From NCBI GenBank assembly GCA_025618425.1, contig CM046848.1, positions 29,009,092-29,073,091 of the forward strand: a stretch of DNA of 64,000 bases. The letters run 5' to 3'. Shown piece after piece: positions 53,970 to 64,000 of this stretch. This DNA comes from Heliocidaris tuberculata (Eukaryota > Echinodermata > Echinoidea > Camarodonta > Echinometridae). How positions within the stretch are numbered: position 1 is the stretch's first letter; every line of letters begins with the position of its first letter. Both the position numbers and the translations under genes were made by a program. Under the pieces are notes generated by a model, which was not told the DNA's origin, did no database searches, and saw only the letters and a program-made list of their open reading frames with translations.

Positions 53970-55430
53970 CATATCTCAGTAGAAGGATCTGTTTTTTGAT
54001 TGAATGATTTAAACCAAATTATATCAAAAAGAATCTCTTAATGCCTAAACCAAAATTCTCAATATTCTGGAATCAACCAAAAGATAAAGAATTTGAAAAT
54101 TGTTCATCGACACCTTCAGATTTATTCTTATTGCTGACGTTTGTATCAAAAAACAACAAATTCAAACAGACAAACTTGCTGGTGAAATGTATGGAGTTAT
54201 TAGGATGCATGTATTATTTCATGTCCTTGAATGTTCCTCCAATTTATGGTTATACATGTACCTTGTGTATGGGTGTTTTTTAATCCTGATTCTAGATGTA
54301 CATATGTACGTTCTAAAAGAGAAAAAGAAAGCACAAAATAATATTTTTATGTGGAAAACAAAATACCACTATATACCTTACATTGGAATATTACATGTAC
54401 ATGTTATTTTTAGAGCGCTTTTCACAGAAATGTACTTGTAGTATGTGATGTGCTGTGCTATTACAGAGAAATGGATGCGATTCTCAGATCCATGCCATTA
54501 AACAACAGTAAAAGCCATGAGCATGCATAAGAGCTTTACCGGCAAGACATTTCAGCATGTTAATTTTCCTCTTTAATCTTGTTCAGCATCCCTATATAAC
54601 CCACGCATGATGAACTAATACACTTTTAATGCCCACGTTCATAGAAGTGGGAGGCTGTCTATGTTTTTTACTAGCTAGTTTCTTCTGAGTAATAATAAAA
54701 AACTCCTCTTTTTCTTGTGTTTAGGGTTGAGTTAGCTTATGTCCTGACTATTTTTGTTAACTCTATGTGGGAACCCGTTTTCTAGGTTTTGAAGGTTTGT
54801 TTTCTTTCTTTATGGGGGAATGAGGTGGGGTTTTTTTATTTTTTTATTTGTAGAGCTTTAACCATTCCTTGAATTATATATGGACTGAAATAACTACATG
54901 ATTGTATGATGTAATATCTTTTTCAGTAGTAAAGATGAAAATGGTTAAATTTTGCTTGAATCTGTTGTAATCTATCTTAAACTTATTGAAACAATATACA
55001 TAATATAGGCCTACATGTATAGGAAAGTTACATGCAAAAATGTTACCAAGTAGTGTGCAAAAAGAAATTTTCCTCATTTGTATCTCTGTGTTTTCTGAGT
55101 GCATTTTGTAAACGCACTTGAAGAATAATTGCCAAGAAATGTACAAATTTCCCTCTTTTTTAAAATAGAAAATACTGCTCTCCATGATTGTTTCTATAAG
55201 TGATCATGATGCCTCAAATACCTTGAATGGATTTTTGTCATGGCCCCAAAATACTAAGTAGTACCTTCAAGTAATTCAGTATATCCAATGTTCCTGGGGA
55301 AACTCTATAGGGAATCAATGAGAAAGATCGAGACTTGGATTGGACAGTAATCATGAGAGCGGGAAACCCAAGATTGGAAGACGAGAATCAATAGAATACT
55401 TGAGCATCTTAAAGCTGTCTGATTTGTCGT
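53970..55430. other. Non-coding, no supported gene
   Basis: Two overlapping + frames at 54041-54441 have no domain and no splice support. Some TACATGTA palindromes are present. Confidence 0.4.
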
Positions 55431-55435
55431 CAGTG

Positions 55436-56205
55436 GTATTTCATTCAGTGGCATTTGACCTGTAGTTGTCTCTCAGTTTGAACAGAGTTTGATCTTGTTT
55501 CTTGTCAGCTCTCCTTCCCTGAGCCGTCTCCCCTCATTTCCAGTGGGAGTGGGTCATTTTGGTACGATTCTATGAAACTCAAAGACCACAGAGTGATCAA
55601 CTACAGCCATGTTCACGTTGCAGATTCTGTATTGTACATGCATTCACTTGCATTTCATTCCACACTGTTTGACGAGTAGTTCCGTTCAAATGGAGTTTCA
55701 TCTTGTTCCTCATCAGCTCTCCTTCCCTCTTCAGTCTCCCTTCTTTTCCACCGGGAGTAGGGCGGTTCTCGGAAACATAGATTCCACAGAGCTAGAGTGA
55801 TCAACATTCTGTGTTCACTTTGTATTGAACATTCAGTCAGTCGCATTTCATTCCATGGCGTAAATGTGTGCCATTTGACATGATGTAGATGTCTTTCCAT
55901 TTGAACAGAGTTTCATCTTGTTCCTCTTTAACTCCCCTTCCCTTGAGCAGCTTTACCCTCATTTCCACTGGAAGTTGGTCATTTTGGTGTGATTCTCTGA
56001 ATTTTAAGTGAGATCTCTGAGCGATCAGGTAGCTAGCTAGAGCTGTGTTCTTGTGTTAGATTCTGTATTGAACATGCAGTCAGTTGTATTTCAGTCAATG
56101 GCATTTGACGTGTAGTTGTCTTTCCATGTGAACAGAGTTTCATCTTGTTTGTCTTCAACTCTCCTTCCCCCAGCAGTCTTCCCTCTTTTTCCTTTATAGT
56201 TTTCA
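55436..56205. repeat. ~220-bp minisatellite, about 3.5 units
   Basis: The unit contains GCATTTGACCTGTAGTTGTC-like, GAACAGAGTTTCATCTTGTT, CAACTCTCCTTCCC, AGTCTCCCCTCATTTCCA, GTCATTTTGGT, GTGATCAACTA and ATTCTGTATTGAACATGCAGTC. It recurs with starts near 55436, 55660, 55873 and 56100, about 80 % similar by eye. Frames here are repeat artefacts. Confidence 0.9.
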
Positions 56206-56209
56206 AAAT

Positions 56210-58130
56210 CATTTGACTGTGTCACACACTCACATCATGAATATACTCCATGGTTATCAACCAGGGAGCTACATTTTCCTGTGATATTCTGATCTCTTTT
56301 AATATCAATTTTTGAACCTCGGTAATTGCTGTGTGCGTGTGAACAGTGCTATCGTGAAGTAGGATGAGTGAGCTTTTATTTCTCAATGCACATTGGATTA
56401 ATGATGTATAAGCAAATTAATCCATCATTACAAATCAAATATATGCCTATTCTCACTTTATCTAGGGGCTTGGAGATAGATGTGTCAAGGGCATTTCATT
56501 TTAGACATTTATGCATATCAGCCTTTCCTATTCTGAGCAAGACATGGATGCTTATGCTTTTCTAGTATTCATACTCTTTATGAGCATTCTGTATGTGCTT
56601 TCAAACAACAGAAATCAAATTTCCTGTCTCAGTCGACATTCATAAGTGCGTAACTATTGAGTCTTCAGTTACTTTTATTAACTGACAGGAATGCAGCTGC
56701 TGAAGTAAACATGTTCCATATCGACTGGCATGCACATGATTTCAAAATACATTATAAGCGAAATCAAGTCTTGTGAAGAAATGTGATGCATGATGCTTGT
56801 ACGTTTGTACAAATTTGTGCAATATACGTTTGTACAAATTTGTGCAATATCAGCAGCATTTTTGTAAATCTACAAAGTTTGTAATCCTGCAAGGTTTGTT
56901 TATATTGTGGAATGGTGTTTGTGCAGGATGATATTTTTAAAAATATGTGATATCCATTCATAAGTAAATCTATGTCATATATTAACAACTTTGCACTAAT
57001 TAAGCCTACCTACAGGTACAAGGAAAGTTTACCCTACTTGAGCTCCTTTTCAAAAGAATTTTTAGATTTTAAAAATCCACTGTCCTTTGATATTGACCAT
57101 CCATGCAATGTACAGTAGTGTTCTTCATTGTGGGGATTGGTGGGTGATTCCATTTCCCATTTTCAATTTTTATAAATCTAATTCTGATTTTCAACTTGAG
57201 ATTTTACATATGATAGCCATTCTTTTGAAATACCACTGTAGAGCCTGATCGGTTAAAAGTATATGTAGGCATTTTGTCCTTCCTTGACATTAAATATTTC
57301 ATGGATTATAATTGTAGTAGGCAACCATGTCAACCAACTTTTATCCAATTTTAACTCCTTCAGTGATGCCCTTCACAATGAAACATAAAATTGCTCTCTT
57401 CAATTAAATACTTGTTTTCTAAAGCTGGGCCTTCAAACTTTCAAAATTTGTCAAATGTCCATCTTTGCCTCTGTATAGTTTTCTACATTACATGTATACA
57501 ATGGTAACCTATTTATGAACCAATCTCTACTGCACTCCAGAATAGAAAATAATCACCCATTTCCCCGCATTTAGAAACACATGTCATCAACAATTGAAAA
57601 TACCTGTCGCATAATTCATCAGTGCCCTTCAAATTATCAATCTCAGCTGAGCTTGTTTACATTCACCCCAAGCCAACTACCATCATCCATCCTGATTTGA
57701 AGCGGGAAAACGACCTGCTGGTACTTACGGAGAGGTGACGTGTGTACGCCCTGTTGGTTCAGGTGTCAATTTTCAAGTTATTGATCGAAACTTGTGAATT
57801 TCTACTCCCTCATGGAATATGCACATCAGTAGGGGTTATATAGAGCCCATTACATGACTCTATTGAAACAGTGCATTTATGTCAGATGCACAATTAAATG
57901 CCAACTGAAAATACATAAGCCTACATCTACAAGTTCACACATACATGTAGACCTTGGATTTTGTATCAGTATTTTCAATCGATAATTGCGACAGGGTGCC
58001 TTTATGGAACTGTCAAGGGAAGTATACATTTAAATTGTAGGCCCACATCATTGCAAGATAATGAATTATTGACAAACCAATCTTAATTATCTGCATTCTA
58101 GATATATACAGTGCATATAACTCAGTTAAC
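56210..58130. other. Non-coding; short 26-bp tandem repeat
   Basis: CGTTTGTACAAATTTGTGCA is duplicated head to tail at 56801-56851. The rest is single-copy-looking with no supported gene. A CpG-bearing patch lies at 57690-57760. Confidence 0.45.
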
Positions 58131-58135
58131 CCTTT

Positions 58136-58539
58136 CAAGACAATTGACCACATTTTGTGGTTTGGCTCAATAACTTTTGATTCAGAGCTCTAGAAAATAT
58201 ACCAGATGCATGAGTAGAAAGAGCAAAAATTTCTGCACACACTAATGTATTTTTGTTTCATGACCATATTGCGTTTGATGCCAGGAATTTTTAAAACAAG
58301 AATAAGCTTTAAAATCCTTAAATTGGCAACACATTGAGAGGTTCAAAATCATTGTTTTTCATCAAAATTGGCAATTTTTCAACTTTTCAACAAAATTCCA
58401 AACCATGAATATTGTTTTAAAAAACATCACACCTTATTAGAACCATGTAGCACTAAAAGAAAAATATTTTTGTTGCCAATTTGAAGAACAATATGTGATC
58501 AATTTAGCCCTTAAATAATTCCTGTCCTGAAAGGGTTAA
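58136..58539 (+). mobile_element. CCCTTTC-family TTAA element, copy 4
   Basis: TTAA at 58136-58139 and 58536-58539, an exact duplication. Ends are CCCTTTCAAGACAATTG and TCCTGAAAGGG. This is the cleanest copy for defining the family consensus: GTGGTTTGGCTCAATAACTT, CAGAGCTCTAGAAAATATAC, ATTGAGAGGTTCAAAATC. Confidence 0.9.
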
Positions 58540-58816
58540 ACAGCTGTCGATACATGTTATGTTTATCTGATGTAGATTTACTTGATGATTGAAAATATGA
58601 GCAGATGCATTAAATGGACTCATATAGATTATGTTAGCAGCATTGTATTTTATGAAACTATCATGAGATATATATACATGTACATTTTTACAAGATAATT
58701 AATTCTATGACAAATCTGCATGTAATATCTGCATTGTACCTGTACATGTGTGAGAAAATTGTAAATCATGATGTTTATGTCCACAAAGTGACAAATTTGA
58801 AATGCCTAGAAGACAC

Positions 58817-59098
58817 GGGGTAACCTCCCTAGTCATAAACACCGCTATTCATAAGGACGACTTATTCATAAGGACCGCTATCCATAACATGTGACTAAAT
58901 GAATAGCGGTTTTGTACGAATAGCGGTCCTTCTGAATAGCGAGCAAACCATAGACAAATTTACTCGCTATTCATAAGGACATCCATTCATAAGGATCACT
59001 ATTCATAACTACTCATAAGGACCGCTATTCATAGCGCATGTTAAATGAATAGCGGTTTTCTGTGAATAGTGGTTCTTATGAATAGCGAGCGGACCCGG
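58817..59098 (+). mobile_element. Element B, copy 2
   Basis: Same orientation and phrase order as 31379-31661, from GGGGTAACC to GAGCGGACCC. The repeated CTATTCATAAGGACC words are better conserved here (for example GAATAGCGGTCCTTCTGAATAG). Confidence 0.85.
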
Positions 59099-59266
59099 AA
59101 GGCACATATAGTTACAGGTCTTTTTAAGACCTATATACTTCTAATGCTATGAAAAATAAGCAGAAATGGGTTGGCTCTGGTAGCTACATGTAGTTACATT
59201 TACTAACATTTTTTTTTTTTCAATTAAATTACATTTTGAGTGCCAGGAGGGTGTTAACTCACACTA

Positions 59267-59707
59267 TAGCTACGTTCATATGGGACTTGTGGTTTCGAAA
59301 CTTTCAGTTAGCGAAACTTTAAGTTAACAAAACCATGACTCACTAACTGCAACGAGGGTTCACATGGGCCCGAAACAACAATCTGAAACTACAAGCCGAG
59401 CAATCATCGTTGTTAACACCAAAAGTAGATACCGATTGCGTGTACAGCACATACAGATCCTGTGTTCATGATTTGTGTGAAGGGTATTACCCGGAAGTTT
59501 AACACAAACGGAGAAGTCACCACTGCTCGTGGTTTCGGCATTAACCATGAGCTTGCTTGTGGTTCTAGAACTACAAGTAAACTTAAAGTTTTGAAACTAT
59601 GAGTCTGTTCATACGGTCTGAAACTACAAGATAACTACAAGTTAACTAAAAGTTTTGAATCTACAAGCGAAACTTCAAGTTCAGCTCCCTTTGTGTGAAC
59701 CAGACTA
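59267..59707 (-). mobile_element. Element A, copy 3 (uninterrupted)
   Basis: 441 bp, the reference copy. It starts TAGCTACGTTCATATGGGAC and ends TGTGTGAACCAGACTA. Palindromic AACTTTAAGTT-type words lie near both ends and a low-repeat centre at 59395-59520. Its 59360-59548 frame is also seen at 29396-29602 only because of homology. Confidence 0.85.
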
Positions 59708-59709
59708 TT

Positions 59710-60004
59710 AAGTAGAGTTAAAGACATGCTGTTTTAGATTCTCATGGGGAATTTGACACCATTCGCCATTTACCCAGTAACGGGGGCTATCAATCACCGA
59801 TAGTGGACTTCACTTTTACAAACAATAGGTCTTATCTAGTGCCCGAGACCTCCCCAAACTTCTTAAGTTCAGCCCTGCAAGGAAAAGTAATCATTATAAA
59901 TTAAGCATTCGAAAGAGGACAGTTATTTTTGCTATCTCCCGAAGGAAGCTCCCATTGTTCCTGAGAATTTGCTGGTGTGCAAAAAATTTAGGCCTACGCA
60001 CATT
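59710..60004. other. Non-coding between element A and a TTAA element
   Basis: Single-copy-looking with a GC-richer patch (TAACGGGGGC, CCGATAGTGGAC). No gene is supported. Confidence 0.4.
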
Positions 60005-60006
60005 CA

Positions 60007-60598
60007 TTAAAGGGAAATCCAACCTTCATAGCAAGTTGCTTTGAAAGAAAGAGGAAAAATCAGAGAAGCAGATTGGTGAAAGTTTGAACGAAATCGGACA
60101 AGCAATAAGAAAGTTATGAATTTTTGAAAGTTGTAATCACTATGCATATGGGAATTTCAAATTGGCCGAATAGGTAATGTCACTGTGATGTAGCTGTGGA
60201 CAACTCCCCCATTCGCTCTAACACACAACATGACTAAAATGTCACTTTTTTCCAAAATGCATTACTCAGTAGGATCTTTTCGCTCATGAGGATCTATAAC
60301 AATATGCCATCTCTAATATATTTTGAGTACTGCCCTGAGGGTAAAAGCGCCTCGAAGAAAACCGCAAATTAATGATATTTTTGTGCACGACAAATGGGAG
60401 AGTTGTCCACAAAAATGTCACAATTGACTCATCAAATTGCCAATTTGAGATTCGCATAGATGTAGTGATCTCATTTTTCAAACATCCATAACTTTCTTAG
60501 TCCTTGTCCGATTTCTTTCAAACTTTCGCCATCCTGCTTTTCTTATTTTTCTGCTTTCACACAAATCATCTTATTATCAAGGTTGGATTGCCCTTTAA
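60007..60598 (+). mobile_element. AGGGAAATCC TTAA element, copy 2
   Basis: TTAA at 60007-60010 and 60595-60598. Ends AGGGAAATCCAACCTTCAT and CAAGGTTGGATTGCCCT are inverted. The whole length is highly similar to 44093-44684 in the opposite orientation. Central phrases are CTCCCCCATTCGCTC and GCGCCTCGAAGAAAACCGC. Confidence 0.9.
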
Positions 60599-60604
60599 AT
60601 TCTA

Positions 60605-61500
60605 ACAAGTCAGAGTATGCGATTACACATGGAAACTGGTGACTCTGTGTCTTCAACATCCTTCCAGCTTTCAGCAGACAATTTTGACCAGGAATATTTA
60701 TTGTGATGTTTCTGTCAAGGTAGTCTTATGGTGGGGTGTTGTCAGTTAATTTATTAGTATACATTATCTGTCGTAGAACTACCCCTTTTTGTTTGAAAAT
60801 AATTCAGCTAAATTGTAAATATGAATATTTGGGTGTCTACTTTTGGCAAATTGCTCTATTTCATGACTGTGACAAATTTTTAGATGCCTAGAATCGGACT
60901 AGGTACAGTGTATTTCATTGTAGTGCTCAAACTGCTCATTCTTTGACTATTTAAACATTCATGTATGTCCATAAAAGAACAAAGAGGAAGAATGGGGAAA
61001 GAGAGAGAGAGAGAGAAGGGGGAGGGGTACTCCCATATTCTAGCCATTAGGCACTTCTAGACTATATGCATAAATTGCCTATACATGTAAAGTGCACAAT
61101 AAACATTACCTCATCTAGGCTATGTTGAGGCTAAAGTGATTTCTGTTTTGATAGGTATCCAGATTTCTCATCTCAATGTCCTTGTTGAATTCAGAAAAAA
61201 TTATCGTCCACTTTAAGTGGTCTCTTTAGATCTGTTCATTTCCTCTCCACTTTACTGTTTCCCTTTAGTACATTGTCTGTGTTTTCTCTCTCAATCCCCT
61301 CCATTTAGTCCCATCACTTTCTATCTCTGTCTCTCCCTCAAATTGCTTTCCACTGTTTATTTTTAGAGCTAGAAGGACATAAACGCTGTGTTGGAGCAGA
61401 TAAGTAATGCCCTTTCAGCTATCAGCATACATCTCTTGCTCTCTTCTCTCACAAGATCGTCTTTCGCTCATTCTCTTTTTAGCAGACTTTCTTTTGACTC
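60605..61500. other. Non-coding; pyrimidine-rich
   Basis: A (GA)n run lies at 60998-61016. A strong acceptor-like TTTATTTTTAG at 61366 is followed in phase 1 by about 13 open codons with one cysteine, but no adequate donor. I do not call an exon. Confidence 0.35.
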
Positions 61501-61650
61501 AGTAGAATCTTTCTTTTCCTATATCTCTCTCTCTCTTTCTCTCTCTCTCTTACTCTATTTCTTTCTCTCTCTGTCTCTTTCATCTCTCACACAAACAGAC
61601 ACACACTCCCTCTGTCTCTCTTTTACTCTCCCCATCTCTATACCTCTTTC
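61500..61650. repeat. (TC)n-rich microsatellite
   Basis: Imperfect CTCT/CTTT repeats with GTCTCT interruptions. The serine/leucine frame across it is an artefact. Confidence 0.85.
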
Positions 61651-61669
61651 TCTGTTGTATATCATTTGT

Positions 61670-61735
61670 TGAGAGCCAAAAGGGTGTTAACTCTTATACT
61701 TTAATATAGATGTAACGTGTGCCCTTCTGGCTCTT
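61670..61735. mobile_element. Small ~66-bp MITE (GAGAGCCAAAAGGG)
   Basis: GAGAGCCAAAAGGGTGTTAAC at the left and GTGTGCCCTTCTGGCTCT at the right are inverted. It matches 26622-26685. Confidence 0.65.
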
Positions 61736-61739
61736 ATCT

Positions 61740-62360
61740 TCTATCCCTTGTTATGAAATGGATTCTCTCAACTGCTTTCTCTTTGTTACCTCTCCAAATA
61801 TATATCTGTGTATATTGTAGGGCAAGATCAATTACTTATGCCTACAAAGCGCTACAAATCTCTTTCTGGAACACTAAGCAATGTTTTCTGAAGCTTAGAG
61901 CTGCAAATGTGTTTCTGTGTGAAATAATGAGATGCGATTCATATATTGATCTTTCTCACGATGAAAGTGTAAGATGAAGCCTCCAGCGGTATATGCGAGT
62001 ATTATGCGAGTATTATGCGAGTATTATGCGACAATTTTTGACATTCACTGTCACAGGCCGTCTTTAATTATTAAACCTTTGATACATACAATACATCATA
62101 TGTCAGAGGTATTATTCAGCATCCTCAAATACAGAATAATGTTCAAGTGAACATGAAAGTGGTTGATTTGTGTTAACATATATCTCTCAATCCTTAGAAA
62201 AAACAAACTATCTTTTGTATTGGATTTATAAATGATTTTGTAGTTGAATCTGTACATTGAATATTTAGCTCTATATCTTTCAATACATGGAGAAATTTTC
62301 AAGTCATGGAAACATATGCAACCCAAATGTTGATCATTCCAATAGTCAGTTGAAATTAAA
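61740..62360. other. Non-coding with an 11-bp tandem repeat
   Basis: GCGAGTATTAT is repeated about three and a half times at 61996-62030. No gene is supported. Confidence 0.5.
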
Positions 62361-62361
62361 C

Positions 62362-62903
62362 TTAAAGTGAAATCCAATCTTAATAGCAAATTGTTGTGGA
62401 AGAAAGAGGAAAAATCAGAGAAGCAGACTGGTGGAAGTTTGAATGAAATCGGACAAGCAATAAGAAATTTTTGAATTTTAGAAAGTTGTAATTGCTATAC
62501 ATATCGGGTAATTTTTGAGGACAACTCCCCCATTTGCTCCTAAACACAAAATGAATAGAATGCCATTTTTTCAAAATGTATTACTCATTTGGATCTTTTT
62601 CTTTTATGAGGACCTATAACTACATGTATATGCTATCTACAATAAATTTTAAGTCCTGCCCAAGGGAAAAAGAGCTAAAGAGAAAACCACAAATTAATGA
62701 TATTTTAGTGTACGCCAGTATATCATAATCGACTCACCAAATTGGCGATTTGAGATTTGCATAGATATACTGATCTCATTTTTCTAACATCCTTAACTTT
62801 CTTATGCCTTGTCCGATTTTTTTGAAACTTTCACCATCCTGTCTTCCTTATTTTTCCTGCTTTCACACAAATCATCTTATTACCAAGGTTGGATTCCCTT
62901 TAA
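62362..62903 (+). mobile_element. AGGGAAATCC TTAA element, copy 3
   Basis: TTAA at 62362-62365 and 62900-62903. Same orientation as 60007-60598 but more diverged, with several deletions (the end is AGTGAAATCCAATCTTAATAG). Internal phrases AGAGAAGCAGACTGGTGGAA and AAATCGGACAAGCAATAAG are retained. Confidence 0.85.
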
Positions 62904-62904
62904 T

Positions 62905-64000
62905 TTGCCAAGTGGTGAATGTCAGTTGAAAGATATAGTTCATTGTTCATTAGAGAGAAAAGAAACCTTCAGACGTGTGGGTTGTTGATGCGGATGCTCC
63001 CTCCACTGGGAATGGATGTTTTAATCCGTCCTACCATCTTAAATGTGGCTAATGGCTGGTTTAATTAGCAGCTGATTCAGCTTGTAATCACTCCTAATGA
63101 GGTCAGGTCCTTCCAATTAACCTCCAGGAGTCTGGTGGCTGGAAGGAGAAAGCAACGGGGCTGGGGATGACTTCTTTTCTTGATAACTTCTTTTCTTGAT
63201 AACTTCTTCTCTTGATGACTTCAATTTATTTTTCTTGAAAGAGAGACTTTTTGTAGGAATAATGACAAAGGAAATGGGAGAGGATTCTCATAAAGCCTTT
63301 ATTCTTCTTTGTTTTTTAATGTCTTCTTCAAACTGATTATTCTTAACCTTAGATATCGTACTGTGAAAATAATGATAACTCTTATCATTCTGCACACTTT
63401 GAGAAACTTGTTACATAATGATGTTGATAATAACAATGGTTTAATCCATGATTTGTATGCTTGTGCATAAATTTTCAGAGATACTTCATACATTGTCAGT
63501 TATGCTTTTATCATAAGAATTGGCAAGCTAAGTGAATTGTTTATTGTCTGTGATTGAAAGCTCAACTCAGTTTATTACAATTTTCTTTTGAAATATTAAT
63601 TTGTACATTCATTCAATTGAAGATTGTTTACATTGTACAAAGGTGTAGAGATTTATTTATACAACTGAGATGAGTTCAATAAAAAAAATCAAAGTAAGGT
63701 TAAAAAAAAGAGGAAAACAAAAAAGAAACACAATATAAGTGGAGACAAAATTTGGAATAATATGTTGAAAAGTGAAATATGGTATTGTCATCATCATCAT
63801 CATTAGCATCATTATCAAAAAGAAAGGGAAAATGATGCAAGCATATGATCTCTCATCTTCCTGTATTTCCTTTGCAAAGAATGTATGTTTTTTAAAAATC
63901 TGTCATGAAACACAATGAGATACAGGCAGGTTTATATGTGTCAGTTATCAGGCACCACCAGTTAACATATCTCAAAATTGTTGTGATGGTCTTTTTGTCA
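62905..64000. other. Non-coding with a homeodomain-site-dense island
   Basis: The segment 63005-63150 is single copy and dense in TAAT/ATTA cores (see findings). GATAACTTCTTTTCTT is repeated about three times at 63171-63225. A short (CATCAT)n run occurs near 63788-63806. No exon of the upstream signal-peptide genes is recognised before the window ends. Confidence 0.4.

Noticed and set aside
61366..61410. Possible third exon with one cysteine after a strong acceptor
   Set aside because: The reading frame is only about 13 codons and the only donor-like site (AAGTAATG) is weak. Not enough to call.
1..64000. CRISPR array, bacterial operon or integrated virus
   Set aside because: No regularly spaced short palindromic repeats, no ribosome-binding or operon structure, and no viral protein motif was seen. 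The tandem arrays have units that are too long and too degenerate.

Overview
This window looks like an intron-rich, low-GC metazoan nuclear genome segment. I think it is a marine deuterostome, most likely an echinoderm such as a sea urchin. The reasons are the scattered TACATGTA-type palindromes, the dense TTAA-flanked foldback elements, tRNA-derived SINEs with (ATT)n tails, a CR1/L2-type LINE and long minisatellites. The organism call is inference. There are no prokaryotic operons, rRNA genes or CRISPR arrays. Nearly all open reading frames here are chance frames. The only coding sequence I can support is three small host exons and several LINE reverse-transcriptase remnants.

Host gene(s), + strand. 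A signal-peptide exon (10536-10626) sits just downstream of a CpG-rich stretch and has a strong Kozak context. It is followed by a 9.6 kb intron and then a 150-nt cysteine-rich exon (20262-20411). The joined exons read in phase 1, and the cysteine spacing matches the extracellular N-terminal domain of NPDC1 (neural proliferation, differentiation and control protein 1). No transmembrane or cytoplasmic exon was found in the remaining 43 kb. At 52865-52949 lies a second, unrelated signal-peptide exon. It has the same strand, the same phase-1 donor and its own CpG-richer upstream segment, so it is either an alternative first exon or the first exon of a following paralogue.

Mobile DNA. A CR1/L2-like LINE occupies about 33155-36545 on the - strand. 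Its endonuclease-reverse transcriptase frame runs 992 codons, broken by one TGA at what looks like an ancestral CGA arginine codon. Other LINE 3' ends lie near 12672, 16413, 20432, 21090 and 53803. tRNA-headed SINEs lie at 6252, 27183, 41129 and 49068. At least six families of non-autonomous DNA elements flanked by TTAA are present, several almost perfectly palindromic. Examples are 46000-46587, 15966-16720, 28455-29393 and the AGGGAAATCC family at 44093, 60007 and 62362. Many are nested inside one another, which gives a relative insertion history.

Tandem repeats. At least twelve minisatellite-like arrays with units of about 50-245 bp are present, together with long TA, TC, GGA, ATT, CAA and ACAG microsatellites and many pure G/C runs. 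The rest is single-copy-looking intronic or intergenic DNA with no supported feature, described stretch by stretch below.
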